A DNA stretch of 64,000 nt from Jannaschia faecimaris. GTDB taxonomy: Bacteria; Pseudomonadota; Alphaproteobacteria; Rhodobacterales; Rhodobacteraceae. Numbering within the stretch: the stretch's first letter is position 1; every line of letters starts with the position of its first letter. This document shows, piece after piece, positions 17,299 through 25,769 of this stretch. The notes beneath the pieces were generated by a model. The model saw only the letters and a program-made list of their open reading frames with translations, ran no database searches and was not told the DNA's origin. A program made the translations under genes and the position numbers. The DNA is taken from assembly GCF_900107415.1 (NCBI RefSeq), contig NZ_FNPX01000001.1, forward strand, positions 434,001 to 498,000. Reading direction: 5' to 3'.

Positions 17299-17703
17299 AT
17301 GGCGGGGCTTATGCTGAAATTTCCGTCGGGTGACCGGATCGTTGTCAATGGCGCGGTCATCGAAAACGTAGGCCGGGGTGCGCGGCTCCGTCTTTTGACT
17401 CCGGACACCCAGCTTCTACGCTTACGCGATGCGATCAACCCAGAGGCAACAACAACACCTGTAGGGCGTTTGGCCCATACGGTTCAGATGATGTTGGTCG
17501 GTGAACTCAGCCCAGATGTTGCCTTGTCTGAAACACTGGCCAATCTGGCGGTTCTTCGCAACGCTTTCGTCGACAGCGAAGATCGTGCCTGCATCGATCA
17601 AGTGAGCGCACACTTGCAGGAAACACAGTTTTACCAAGCGCTTCGAACCCTGGGGCGGCTGCGGCGCAAGGAGGCCGAGCTCCTGTCGGTTCAAATTCGG
17701 TGA
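17299..17703 (+). CDS. flbT: flagellar biosynthesis repressor FlbT
   Basis: The 134-residue protein starts at ATG 17299, one base after the flaF stop. LMLKFPSGDRIVVNGAVIEN is typical of FlbT and is followed by TPDTQLLRLRDAI. FlbT is a post-transcriptional repressor that destabilises flagellin mRNA through its 5' leader in Caulobacter. The fliC leader here has two hairpins that could be its target. An alternative start is the ATG at 17311. The stop overlaps the GTG of the next gene. Confidence 0.9.
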   Translation: MAGLMLKFPSGDRIVVNGAVIENVGRGARLRLLTPDTQLLRLRDAINPEATTTPVGRLAHTVQMMLVGELSPDVALSETLANLAVLRNAFVDSEDRACIDQVSAHLQETQFYQALRTLGRLRRKEAELLSVQIR

Positions 17704-18485
17704 CGTTCCAGCCCTTTGTTCCGATTGGCGGTCTGGCGGGGTGGCGGTTCCTTCAGAACACCGCCGAGACGCAACGCGCAGCACATGCAGCTGGGCCAGT
17801 GCTGCAACGTGATCTGAACTACTTCGAAGAAAACATCGGGTCGATTAAGACCGCCGAGCAGCTTGTCGGAGATTACCGGCTGCTGTCGGTTGCCCTAGGG
17901 GCCTTCGGGCTGAGTGACGATATCAACTCGAAGTTCCTGATAAAGCGCGTCCTTGAAGAAGGAACTATCGATCCGGATTCCCTTGCCAACCGCTTGTCCG
18001 ACAAACGCTACCGCGACCTTTCGCGGGCCTTCGGGTTCGGGGATTTCGGGGTCGCCAACACCGCTCTGTCGGACTTTCCAGACCGGATTGCAAAGCGGTA
18101 CAAGGACCAACGTTTCGAAATCGATATGGGCCGGACGAGCGAGATGATGCGCCTCGCTTTGACGGCGCAGCGGGAACTTCCCGCACTGGCTTCGGGCGAT
18201 TCCTCAAACCGGACCAAATGGTTTACGCTTATGGGAACACCTCCGCTTCGCAAGGTTATGCAGACCGCGCTCAATATGCCGACAGCTATCGGTACGCTGC
18301 CGATCGACAGGCAGTTAGAGGTCTTTCAGGAGAGGGCCGAAGCCATCTTCGGGACAAACGACCTAACCGAACTTGCGCGGAGTGACACTTTGAGTCGCGT
18401 ACTTGACCGATACACTGCGCTTGATCAATCGGGCGGGAGTAGCTCGGTTTCGTCGCCTGCGCTGGTTTTGCTGCGCGGCTTCTGA
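17700..18485 (+). CDS. DUF1217 family flagellar-cluster protein
   Basis: This 261-residue soluble protein of unknown role starts at GTG 17700 (GTGA overlap with flbT). The pattern is that of DUF1217: GWRFLQNTAETQRAAHA near the N-terminus, then SVALGAFGLSDDINSKFLIKRVLEEG, LSDKRYRDLSRAFGFGD and repeated helical segments, some of which look like duplicated units. Members are found mainly in alphaproteobacterial flagellar clusters. Operon position after flbT suggests a flagellar function. Its last 61 bases overlap the convergent fliI gene. Confidence 0.85.
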   Translation: MTFQPFVPIGGLAGWRFLQNTAETQRAAHAAGPVLQRDLNYFEENIGSIKTAEQLVGDYRLLSVALGAFGLSDDINSKFLIKRVLEEGTIDPDSLANRLSDKRYRDLSRAFGFGDFGVANTALSDFPDRIAKRYKDQRFEIDMGRTSEMMRLALTAQRELPALASGDSSNRTKWFTLMGTPPLRKVMQTALNMPTAIGTLPIDRQLEVFQERAEAIFGTNDLTELARSDTLSRVLDRYTALDQSGGSSSVSSPALVLLRGF

Positions 18486-19834
18486 ACCGCTGGGGTCGGC
18501 GCGGTGTAGCTGCGCCCCAGGATACCGGCGAGCATCCTGAACCCATCCGTCGCACGCGGCAGACCTTGGGCCGTAAAGACCTCGTTCAATCGCGGCACCA
18601 GGATCAAGCTCTGATCTATTTCGGAGTTGGACCCGCGCTCATACAGCCCCGATGTCACCATCAATTCGTTTCGATCATGAGCCGATAGTATTTTGCGGGC
18701 TTCGGTGATCAGAGTATTTTCATTCCGTGTCGCCGCGTCGGGCAGGCTGCGGGAAACGGACCGCAGGACGTCGACCGCCGGAAATCGTCCGGCCTCTGCG
18801 ATTTCGCGCGACAAGACGACGTGGCCATCCAGCTGCCCACGCATAATGTCGGCCAGCGGCTCCTCCATGTCGGAGCCGGCAACCAATACGGAGAAGACGC
18901 CGGTGATATCGCCCTGTTCCCCCTCTCCGGGGCCTGCCCGTTCGGCCAATGACGCGAGGAGGGGGGCAAGGCTGGGGGGATGCCCGCGCAGGTTGGCGTC
19001 TTCGCCAGCCGCGGTCGCGACTTCCCGATGTGCCTCGGCCAGGCGCGTGATGCTGTCGCACAGAAATAGGACATGTTTGCCCTGATCGCGAAAATGTTCG
19101 GCAACCGTCAACGCCGTCACGGCACAGCGGCGGCGCGTATTGGCTGGCTGATCGGACGTGGCTGCGACAACGACCGTCCGGGCCATGCCTTCGGGTCCCA
19201 GTATGCGGCGCACAAAGTCCGAAACTTCGCGGCCGCGTTCGCCAACCAATGCCAGAACGCAGACATCCGCCTCCATTTCGCGGGCAAGAGTGCCGATCAG
19301 GGTCGACTTACCCACGCCCGAGCCGGCGAACAGCCCTATCCGCTGTCCCCGCACAATCGGGAGCATCGTATCGAGCACGGCAAATCCGGTTCGCAGGCGG
19401 GGCCCCATGCCGCGGCGTCGGGCGGCGGCAGGTGGCTGCGCGCGCAGGGGCATGGGCTGGCCGGCTGCAATCGGGCGGTCATCCAAGGGACGTCCAAACG
19501 GGTCGATGATCCGACCGATCCATCCATCGTGGGGGTTGATTCGGGGCGACCCCGCGGGCCGGACCGGCAGCCCCATGCGCAACCCCTCGGCGCTGGCGAA
19601 GGGCGTCGCCCAGAGACTGCCCTGTTCAAGATGGGAAACTTCCGCTCGTTGCACCAGGCCAGCGGCATCGTCGTAGATCAGCTCATCCCCCAGAAGAGCA
19701 TGGTCAGACAGGCCTGTAACACGAAAGCCTGCAGGCGAAAGTTCCGCGATGCGGCCAAGTGGAAAGCCACGCTCCGACAGGGCGACTTGAGCCCGAAAAT
19801 TGGCAAAGGGGGCGAATGTTTCGGTGCGCCGCAT
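18425..19834 (-). CDS. fliI: flagellum-specific ATPase FliI
   Basis: The 469-residue export ATPase starts at ATG 19832-19834 (MRRTETFAPF), although the open frame extends further upstream into flgB. Walker A GSGVGKST is at 171-178, with GERGREVSDFV, the Walker B region VLFLCDSITRLAEAHRE and GHPPSLAPLLASLAERAG. It drives unfolding or delivery of export substrates at the cytoplasmic face with FliH. It is divergent from flgB and overlaps the DUF1217 gene at its 3' end. Confidence 0.95.
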   Translation of the reverse strand: MRRTETFAPFANFRAQVALSERGFPLGRIAELSPAGFRVTGLSDHALLGDELIYDDAAGLVQRAEVSHLEQGSLWATPFASAEGLRMGLPVRPAGSPRINPHDGWIGRIIDPFGRPLDDRPIAAGQPMPLRAQPPAAARRRGMGPRLRTGFAVLDTMLPIVRGQRIGLFAGSGVGKSTLIGTLAREMEADVCVLALVGERGREVSDFVRRILGPEGMARTVVVAATSDQPANTRRRCAVTALTVAEHFRDQGKHVLFLCDSITRLAEAHREVATAAGEDANLRGHPPSLAPLLASLAERAGPGEGEQGDITGVFSVLVAGSDMEEPLADIMRGQLDGHVVLSREIAEAGRFPAVDVLRSVSRSLPDAATRNENTLITEARKILSAHDRNELMVTSGLYERGSNSEIDQSLILVPRLNEVFTAQGLPRATDGFRMLAGILGRSYTAPTPAVQKPRSKTSAGDETELLPPD

Positions 19835-19916
19835 CGGGCTTCTCCTCGACTGGTTGAAACGGTTTCTAAAGGAATCACCCTTAAGGCTTCGTTGCACGGA
19901 CGAAGGAGAATCCCCC

Positions 19917-20285
19917 GTGAACGAGATGCCAGCCATTCTACGCCTTGCTGCCGGGGCTGCGGCCCATGCCGCGAACCGACAGGGCGTGATCGCCACCAAC
20001 GTCGCAAATGCCGATACACCTGGGTTTCACGCCCGCGACATGAATCCCTTTGTTGTCGACGATGGCTTCCAGCTCAGGCGCGCCGATGAGCGCCATCTGG
20101 CCGGTACCTCACGGCAGTCGGAGGTATTCAAACTGCGCAATGCTGCGGTCGATCCGAACGGCAATACCGTCGATCTGGAAGATCAGGTTCTGCGCGGGAT
20201 CGAAGCGGCGCGCGCCCACAACCAAGCCATTACTGTTTATCGAAACAATCTCGATATCCTGCGCACCGCGCTGGGCCGGAGATAA
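19917..20285 (+). CDS. flgB: flagellar proximal rod protein FlgB
   Basis: This 122-residue rod protein starts at GTG 19917. AAGGAG at 19903-19908 favours this start over the ATG at 19923. The rod-family motif NVANADTPGFHARDM is near the N-terminus, and the C-terminal helix is NNLDILRTAL. FlgB joins the MS-ring to the rod. It begins a rightward operon flgB-flgC-fliE-fliQ-flgF-flgG-flgA-flgH followed by a FliL-like gene. A TTAA half-site lies upstream at 19881-19884, which is weak evidence for CtrA. Confidence 0.92.
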   Translation: MNEMPAILRLAAGAAAHAANRQGVIATNVANADTPGFHARDMNPFVVDDGFQLRRADERHLAGTSRQSEVFKLRNAAVDPNGNTVDLEDQVLRGIEAARAHNQAITVYRNNLDILRTALGRR

Positions 20286-20288
20286 TTC

Positions 20289-20681
20289 ATGACGGAGTTT
20301 TCCAACGCGTTGACGGTCTTGTCGTCGGGGATGCGTGGCCAAGGCCAGCGTCTTCGTCATATCGCTGAGAACATCGCAAACGTTGATACGCCCGGTTACC
20401 GCCGCAAGATCATCGAGTTCCGCGAAGAAATTGATGAGGGGCAGCGGACGGGGACGATTCAGGTCGGACGCGTCCGGCTCTCGACCGGAGAGTTGCCCCG
20501 CATCCACGACCCCGAACACCCGATGGCGGACACGCAGGGATACCACGATGGTTCCAACGTGCAGCTTGTAACCGAACTGGCCGACGCCCGCGAGGCGCAG
20601 CGCAGCTACGAGGCGAACCTCAAGATGTTTGAACAGGTGCGCCGCATGTCGTCGCAGTTGATGGATATTCTGAAACGCTGA
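20289..20681 (+). CDS. flgC: flagellar proximal rod protein FlgC
   Basis: The 130-residue protein lies three bases after flgB. It carries the rod signature IAENIANVDTPGYRRK near the N-terminus and a C-terminal conserved helical segment (ADAREAQRSYEANLKMFEQ). It is exported without a cleaved signal and forms part of the proximal rod with FlgB, FlgF and FliE. Confidence 0.95.
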   Translation: MTEFSNALTVLSSGMRGQGQRLRHIAENIANVDTPGYRRKIIEFREEIDEGQRTGTIQVGRVRLSTGELPRIHDPEHPMADTQGYHDGSNVQLVTELADAREAQRSYEANLKMFEQVRRMSSQLMDILKR

Positions 20682-20705
20682 TTTTGAAACCAACAGGAGG
20701 CCAGA

Positions 20706-20963
20706 ATGGACCTTAACCCTATCCTTGTGGGACTTGGCAGAACGCCGGTCCAGAAGCCCAACGCGGCCCGAGAGGCGATCGCCGGCTTCACCGATCTGCT
20801 TGAGCAGGGTGAGATGCAATCGACTGCCGCAGTCACGACCGGGACGGACCCGCACTCGCTGGTCACGGCACTGGCCGAGAGCAAGCTCGCCGTAGACGCC
20901 ATCGTCACCGTTCGCGACCGGGTGGTCGAGGCATACCAGGAAATCTTGCGGATGCCGGTCTGA
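20706..20963 (+). CDS. fliE: flagellar hook-basal body protein FliE
   Basis: This 85-residue protein has the FliE pattern: a short variable N-terminus, then [38 protein letters not shown], which matches the conserved FliE C-terminal helix region. FliE connects the MS-ring to the proximal rod. It is preceded by an AGGAGG ribosome binding site and followed four bases later by fliQ. Confidence 0.9.
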   Translation: MDLNPILVGLGRTPVQKPNAAREAIAGFTDLLEQGEMQSTAAVTTGTDPHSLVTALAESKLAVDAIVTVRDRVVEAYQEILRMPV

Positions 20964-20967
20964 GCGC

Positions 20968-21234
20968 ATGTCTGAACTGCTCTTCTACGACACGCTGCGC
21001 CAAGGTCTTTGGATCGCGGTAATGATATCCACTCCGATCCTTGGTGTAGCCTTGGTCGTGGGCTTGGCCATCGGTCTGTTGCAGGCGCTGACCTCCATCC
21101 AGGAGATGACACTGACCTTCGTCCCGAAAATGGCCGCGATCCTGGGGGTTTTCTGGCTGTCCATGGGATTCATGACACTGACCTTGGGGCGATATTTCAC
21201 CGATACGCTCGTCCCGATAATACAGGGGTTCTGA
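20968..21234 (+). CDS. fliQ: flagellar export gate protein FliQ
   Basis: This 88-residue membrane protein has two helices (about 16-38 and 50-72), with the conserved [19 protein letters not shown] between them. FliQ is part of the FliPQR export gate in the inner membrane. It sits between fliE and flgF, apart from fliP and fliR, which are encoded elsewhere in this cluster. Confidence 0.95.
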   Translation: MSELLFYDTLRQGLWIAVMISTPILGVALVVGLAIGLLQALTSIQEMTLTFVPKMAAILGVFWLSMGFMTLTLGRYFTDTLVPIIQGF

Positions 21235-21236
21235 CT

Positions 21237-21950
21237 ATGGCGGATGGAATCTATCCGACGCTCGGGCGTCAGGCCGGCCTGCTGCGCGAAATGGACGTCA
21301 TCGCGCAGAATATCGCGAATGCGAACACCACGGGCTACCGCGCCGAGGGCCTTATCTTCTCGGAGTTCGTAATCAAGGGAGAGGGCGGGGCAGCGTCGGT
21401 GTCGTTTGCCCATGCGCAGGGGCACCAGACGAGGTTCGAGCAAGGCGGGTTGCAGCAGACTGGTGGGACGTTCGACATGGCGATCGAAGGTGAGGGCTAC
21501 TTCCAGGTCGACGTCGACGGCTCGCTACATTTGACACGGGCGGGGGCCTTTCTGGCTGGACCGGACGGTGGCGTGCAGACTGCCGAGGGATATCCCGTTA
21601 TGGATGATGGGGGCGCGCCGATATTCGTACCGCCGGACTCGCGCGCCGTGCATATCGCCAGCGACGGGACAGTGTCAGCGGACGGGCGACCTATAGGGCG
21701 CGTTGCTATTCTGGCGCCGGCGGACCCTGGAGCCATGTCACGCCGTGCTGGTACGCTGTTTGCTGCCGAAGACGCTCTGCCGGTTGAGAATCCAAAGGTT
21801 CTCCAAGGCTTTCTAGAGTCATCGAACGTGAACCCCGTGCTGGAGATCGCGCGAATGGTTTCCGTTCAGAACGCCTACCAGATGGGTCAGGGCTTCATGG
21901 ATCGAGAACACGAACGGATGCAGTCGATGCTGCGATTGATGGATCAATAA
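21237..21950 (+). CDS. flgF: flagellar basal-body rod protein FlgF
   Basis: The 237-residue protein starts at ATG 21237, two bases after the fliQ stop. It has the rod motif IAQNIANANTTGYRAEG, the FlgF/FlgG-type AIEGEGYFQV and the C-terminal ESSNVNPVLEIARMVSVQNAYQ. FlgF is the rod segment between FlgC and FlgG. Confidence 0.92.
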   Translation: MADGIYPTLGRQAGLLREMDVIAQNIANANTTGYRAEGLIFSEFVIKGEGGAASVSFAHAQGHQTRFEQGGLQQTGGTFDMAIEGEGYFQVDVDGSLHLTRAGAFLAGPDGGVQTAEGYPVMDDGGAPIFVPPDSRAVHIASDGTVSADGRPIGRVAILAPADPGAMSRRAGTLFAAEDALPVENPKVLQGFLESSNVNPVLEIARMVSVQNAYQMGQGFMDREHERMQSMLRLMDQ

Positions 21951-21960
21951 GGAGGCACCC

Positions 21961-22746
21961 ATGCGTGCACTGAGTATCGCCGCGACCGGAATGGCCGCGC
22001 AGCAGACACGGGTCGAGGTCATTTCCAACAACCTGGCGAACATGAACACCACCGCATACAACGCCCGACGTGCCGAATTTGCCGACCTGCACTACCAGCA
22101 GGTGACGCGTGCGGGATCAATCAATTCCGCCACCGGAGCGGTTGTCCCGGCCGGTGTGCAATTGGGTCTGGGCGTACGCGCGACGGCCGTCAGCATGGAG
22201 GTGAAGTCGGGGGCGTTGGGCGAGACCGGCGGCGATCTGGACGTAGCCATCGAGGGTCGCGGATATATCGAAGTAACGCTGCCATCGGGCAATACGGCCT
22301 ATACCCGCGACGGTGCGCTGAAACGCACTGGCGAGGGGCAGTTGGTGACATCGGATGGGCATCCCGTGGTTCCTGACATCACGATCCCCGCCGACAGTAA
22401 GTCAATTTCCATCAACCCCGAAGGAGAGATCTATGCTGATTTCATCGACCGTGTCGAACCGGAGTTTCTGGGCCAGCTAACGCTCGTCGGGTTTAGCAAC
22501 GAAAAAGGACTAGAGGCACTGGGATCGAATCTCTACTCGGAAACCGGTGCTTCGGGCGCGCCGCTGGCCGGTTTCCCCGGCGAAGATGGCTTGGGTTTCT
22601 TCCGGCAGGGATACCTTGAAGACAGTACCGTCGACGCGGTGCGCGAGATCACCGATTTGATCGAGGCGCAGCGTGGCTATGAGATGAATGCCAAAGTCAT
22701 CACCGCAGCCGACCAAATGATGTCGGCCACGACACAGATCCGATGA
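21961..22746 (+). CDS. flgG: flagellar distal rod protein FlgG
   Basis: This protein has 261 residues, the usual length for FlgG. The N-terminus (MRALSIAATGMAAQQTRVEV, SNNLANMNTTAYNARRAEF) and the internal VAIEGRGYIEVTLP are characteristic. The C-terminus (EITDLIEAQRGYEMNAKVI) is also typical. It forms the distal rod that passes through the P and L rings. The ATGA overlap with flgA shows operon coupling. Confidence 0.97.
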   Translation: MRALSIAATGMAAQQTRVEVISNNLANMNTTAYNARRAEFADLHYQQVTRAGSINSATGAVVPAGVQLGLGVRATAVSMEVKSGALGETGGDLDVAIEGRGYIEVTLPSGNTAYTRDGALKRTGEGQLVTSDGHPVVPDITIPADSKSISINPEGEIYADFIDRVEPEFLGQLTLVGFSNEKGLEALGSNLYSETGASGAPLAGFPGEDGLGFFRQGYLEDSTVDAVREITDLIEAQRGYEMNAKVITAADQMMSATTQIR

Positions 22747-23156
22747 TCCGGCTCATTCTCTTTCTTCTGGTGTCGGCCGGTCCGGCTGCCGCGCAATCCG
22801 TCATGGCACTTCACGCGGTGCGCGCCGGCACGACGCTTTCGGGCGAAGACCTGGCGTTCCACGATGCCGATGCGACCGATGGATTTAGCGATCCCCGCGA
22901 CGTGATAGGCTTGGAAGCACGCGTGAACCTGTATCCGGGGCGTCCCATCCTGACGCGCGACGTTGGCCTGCCCACTGTCGTAGAGCGCAACGAAATCGTG
23001 CCGCTCATATTCAAGCGTCGAGGGTTGTCAATCACGCTGGAGGGGCGCGCCCTTGGACGGGCGGGTGCCGGCGAGACCGTGCGCGTTATGAACCTGTCTT
23101 CCCGAAACACCGTCATCGGGGTTGCCACTGAAACCGGCCAAGTTGTCATCCAATGA
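22743..23156 (+). CDS. flgA: P-ring assembly chaperone FlgA
   Basis: This 137-residue protein has a Sec signal peptide (about 1-18, ending at AAA-QS). The mature SAF-type domain has the features of short alphaproteobacterial FlgA: RAGTTLSGEDL, VIGLEARVNLYPGRPI and the C-terminal GRAGAGETVRVMNLSSRNTV. FlgA helps FlgI assemble into the P ring in the periplasm. flgI itself is not in this window. Confidence 0.9.
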   Translation: MIRLILFLLVSAGPAAAQSVMALHAVRAGTTLSGEDLAFHDADATDGFSDPRDVIGLEARVNLYPGRPILTRDVGLPTVVERNEIVPLIFKRRGLSITLEGRALGRAGAGETVRVMNLSSRNTVIGVATETGQVVIQ

Positions 23157-23172
23157 TTCTGAGGACCTACGC

Positions 23173-23901
23173 ATGAAGCCCTTTTTCATCTTCGTCGTTC
23201 TGGCCGTCGCCACGGCGGGCTGCGCACGAATTGCCGATATCGGTCAAGCTCCCCAGTTGACCCCCGTTGCGCAAAGTGCCGAACATTTAGCGATGGCCGC
23301 GCCTCAACCCGTCGATATCCTGGGGCAACTTGATCCGTTACGCGCTGCGTCTCTATGGACTGGGGGCAGACAATCGTTGCTGGGGGACCAGCGTGCAGGC
23401 CAACGCGGCGATATCATGACGGTCGTCGTCGAAATTGATGAGCGAGCCGAAATCGATAATGCGACAAATCGGTCGCGAAGCGGGGCCGAAGATCTCCAGA
23501 TCCCACAGTTGTTCGGATTGCCGCAACGCGTTGATGAAAATCTGCCTGAAGGGGCGAGCTTGGCGAACGCGGTATCGGCCTCATCTTCGAGCGCGTCGAG
23601 CGGATCGGGCCGTGTTCGCCGGGAGGAGCGCTTGACGCTGCGTGTGGCCGCAACGGTCGTGGACGTTCAGCCGAACGGTGTGCTGCGGATCGAAGGGCGG
23701 CAAGAGGTGCGCGTCAATTTTGAGCTGCGCGAGATGCTGGTCTCGGGGTATGTGCGTCCCGAAGATATCTCCCGCCAGAACGAAATCACCTACGACAAGA
23801 TCGCGGCGGCACGTATTTCCTATGGCGGACGTGGTCAGATCACGGACGTGCAACAACCCCGATATGGACAGCAGGTGGCCGACATCCTGCTTCCGTTTTG
23901 A
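23173..23901 (+). CDS. flgH: flagellar L-ring protein FlgH (lipoprotein)
   Basis: The 242-residue protein starts at ATG 23173. The signal peptide ends in TAGC (about 15-18), a lipobox. The mature part has the FlgH features AASLWTGGRQSLLGDQRAGQRGD, VVEIDERAEIDNAT and VSGYVRPEDISRQNEI. It forms the L ring in the outer membrane. The open frame continues upstream of the ATG into flgA, but the lipobox position fixes this start. Confidence 0.95.
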   Translation: MKPFFIFVVLAVATAGCARIADIGQAPQLTPVAQSAEHLAMAAPQPVDILGQLDPLRAASLWTGGRQSLLGDQRAGQRGDIMTVVVEIDERAEIDNATNRSRSGAEDLQIPQLFGLPQRVDENLPEGASLANAVSASSSSASSGSGRVRREERLTLRVAATVVDVQPNGVLRIEGRQEVRVNFELREMLVSGYVRPEDISRQNEITYDKIAAARISYGGRGQITDVQQPRYGQQVADILLPF

Positions 23902-23903
23902 TA

Positions 23904-24356
23904 ATGGGGAAGGTCATGGCAGCCGTGCTGATCGTTTTGATCGCAGGTGGCGGCACTGCGGCTGGTTTCTTTCTGCAGCCCGTACCGCAGCGGAACGATG
24001 GGGCCGGCGTGCTGGCGAGCGTTCCTGAAAATCTTGAATCCGTCGCATCCTTCCGCGACGGATTTATCGTTCCGGTTCTCCGGGATGGTCAGGTCTGGAG
24101 CCATGTCGTCCTGTTCCTCGGTGTCTCGTCGGACCGCACGGAGGGGGATGTGATCATAAGCCGTGAACCGCTGTTGAGGGACGGAATGACAGAAGCATTG
24201 TTCCAGCACGGCAGCCTTGGCGGCTTCGACGGCGACTTTACGAATGCGGCCTCAATGGCGCGATTGCGCGAACGGTTGGATTTGGTACTTCAGACCCGGT
24301 TGGACGATCCGACAGCTAAGGTCTTGATTGTGTCGATGGCTCGTCAGGCGGGCTGA
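23904..24356 (+). CDS. FliL-like bitopic membrane protein (second copy)
   Basis: The 150-residue protein has one N-terminal membrane helix (about 5-25) followed by a periplasmic domain of about 120 residues. Its organisation resembles FliL: a short N-terminus, a helix, then a domain ending in a segment that could match the end of FliL (ARLRERLDLVLQTRLDDPTAKVLIVSM). Similarity is weak and a second, clearer FliL lies at 32276. The start is ATG 23904; a TTG two codons earlier overlaps the flgH stop. It ends the flgB operon. Its role may be in motor function. Other assignments remain possible. Confidence 0.6.
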   Translation: MGKVMAAVLIVLIAGGGTAAGFFLQPVPQRNDGAGVLASVPENLESVASFRDGFIVPVLRDGQVWSHVVLFLGVSSDRTEGDVIISREPLLRDGMTEALFQHGSLGGFDGDFTNAASMARLRERLDLVLQTRLDDPTAKVLIVSMARQAG

Positions 24357-24372
24357 GATCGGCTGATTGCCA

Positions 24373-24699
24373 TTATCGCTTGGTCCGAAGCTTTGTCAGG
24401 ACAGCGGCGCGCGCGATATCGCGGGCCTGTGCTTCGCGTTGGGGCTGGGCGGCAATGTTCAGCCGTGCAACCTGGGTATTGATCTGCATTAGATTGACTG
24501 CGCGCCAACGGTTCCAGCGATCTCGCACGACGGACTCCGCGACGCTCGTGAAGGGTGTATCGGGCTCCTCACGGAGCGCTGTTGCCTTGTCTTCGAGCGT
24601 GTTGAGCAGCCCTTGAATGCGGGCGAGGCGCGCGGCGGCGCGATCCGCCCGCAACCTCGACAGTTGACGCAACAGATCCAACTGCGCATCGCGATTCAT
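24373..24699 (-). CDS. small coiled-coil protein downstream of flhB (FliJ-like size)
   Basis: This protein has 108 residues, starting at ATG 24697-24699 and overlapping the flhB stop. It is almost entirely helical, with heptad-like charged and hydrophobic spacing (LLRQLSRLRADRAAARLARIQ, TLEDKATALREE). Its position at the end of the flhA-fliR-flhB operon and its size suggest a FliJ-like export chaperone. No FliJ signature is strong enough to assign the name. The upstream extension of the open frame is arginine-rich and unlikely to be translated. Confidence 0.7.
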   Translation of the reverse strand: MNRDAQLDLLRQLSRLRADRAAARLARIQGLLNTLEDKATALREEPDTPFTSVAESVVRDRWNRWRAVNLMQINTQVARLNIAAQPQREAQARDIARAAVLTKLRTKR

Positions 24700-25769
24700 C
24701 GCACACTCCTTTCGGTCAGCTCTCGGGCGAAGCGAACCGCGACGGCCACGGCCGCGAAATGAGCGCGGTCGATCGGGTCGCCAATCTCGACGACGGCGTG
24801 CAGGGCACGGGCGGTCGGTGGATCGCTGTAGATCGGCACACCGGCCTGCTTTGCTATTTCCCGGATCCGCGCGGCAGTGTGGTCGACGCCCTTGGCAACG
24901 CAAATCGGCGGTGAAGGGTCTAGCGGGGACCATCTAAGCGCAACGGCGTAATGGGTCGGATTTACGACAACGACAGTGGCATCGGGCACGTCGGCCAACA
25001 TCTGGTTCAGCGCAATATCCTGCGCCCGCTGACGGCGACGGCTCTTGAGGTGAGGGTCCCCCTCGGATTGCTTCGTCTCATCGAGGACTTCCTGACGTGT
25101 CATGCGCTGCTTCTTCAGATGGCTGTGCCGCTGCCAGAAATAATCGACTGCCGCGATCGCGCCGGACAATATGACAACGATCCCTACGAATTTCGCCAGT
25201 AGAGAAGGTATCAAGGCCGGAATGGCGCGCGGCGCGCCGGCGGCTGCGGCTACGAAGTCATCGGCGTTGCGCACAAGAAAGAAGACCATGAGCCCAATGA
25301 ACAAAGTCATCTTGGCCGCCGATTTTGCGAATTCAAAAAGGCCATTCGGCCCGAATTTATTCGCTCCGTTCGCGATCAGGGAAATGCGCGATAGCTTGGG
25401 GGCCAGCTTGCCGGGGGCAAAGACGAAAGCCTGCTGCACCAGAAGCACAACGATCACCAGTGCAGCAGCCGGTGCGACGAGGATGGCGACCGCCAGGAAT
25501 CCCTCTCCCAATATCCGCGCGGCTTGCCCCGCACCGCCGGTCCGGAGTGGACGACTAAGATTGTCGGCATCCTGCAAAAGCGTGCCGCCCAAATCAACGA
25601 ACCGCTGTCCCAAGCCGGGCGCAAGGAGCATCAGGCATAGCAGGATCCCAAGGTAGCTCGCCCAGGTCGCGAGGTCCTGAGATTTGACCAGTTCTCCCTT
25701 CTTTCGCGCCTCCGACAATTTTTGCGGGGTTGCCTCGTGATTGCGTTCTGCGCCGTCGTCAGCACTCAT
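24696..25769 (-). CDS. flhB: flagellar export switch protein FlhB
   Basis: The 357-residue protein starts at ATG 25767-25769 (MSADDGAERN). KLSEARKKGELVKSQDL lies near the N-terminus, then four membrane helices (about 35-205), then the cytoplasmic domain with the self-cleavage site NPTH at 270-273, almost exactly where it lies in other FlhB proteins. Cleavage switches export from rod/hook to filament substrates. The start overlaps the fliR stop by four bases. Confidence 0.96.
   Translation of the reverse strand: MSADDGAERNHEATPQKLSEARKKGELVKSQDLATWASYLGILLCLMLLAPGLGQRFVDLGGTLLQDADNLSRPLRTGGAGQAARILGEGFLAVAILVAPAAALVIVVLLVQQAFVFAPGKLAPKLSRISLIANGANKFGPNGLFEFAKSAAKMTLFIGLMVFFLVRNADDFVAAAAGAPRAIPALIPSLLAKFVGIVVILSGAIAAVDYFWQRHSHLKKQRMTRQEVLDETKQSEGDPHLKSRRRQRAQDIALNQMLADVPDATVVVVNPTHYAVALRWSPLDPSPPICVAKGVDHTAARIREIAKQAGVPIYSDPPTARALHAVVEIGDPIDRAHFAAVAVAVRFARELTERSVR

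Noticed and set aside
19881-19884. CtrA site upstream of flgB
   Set aside because: Only one TTAA half-site is present; the bases at the expected N7 distance on both sides do not match.
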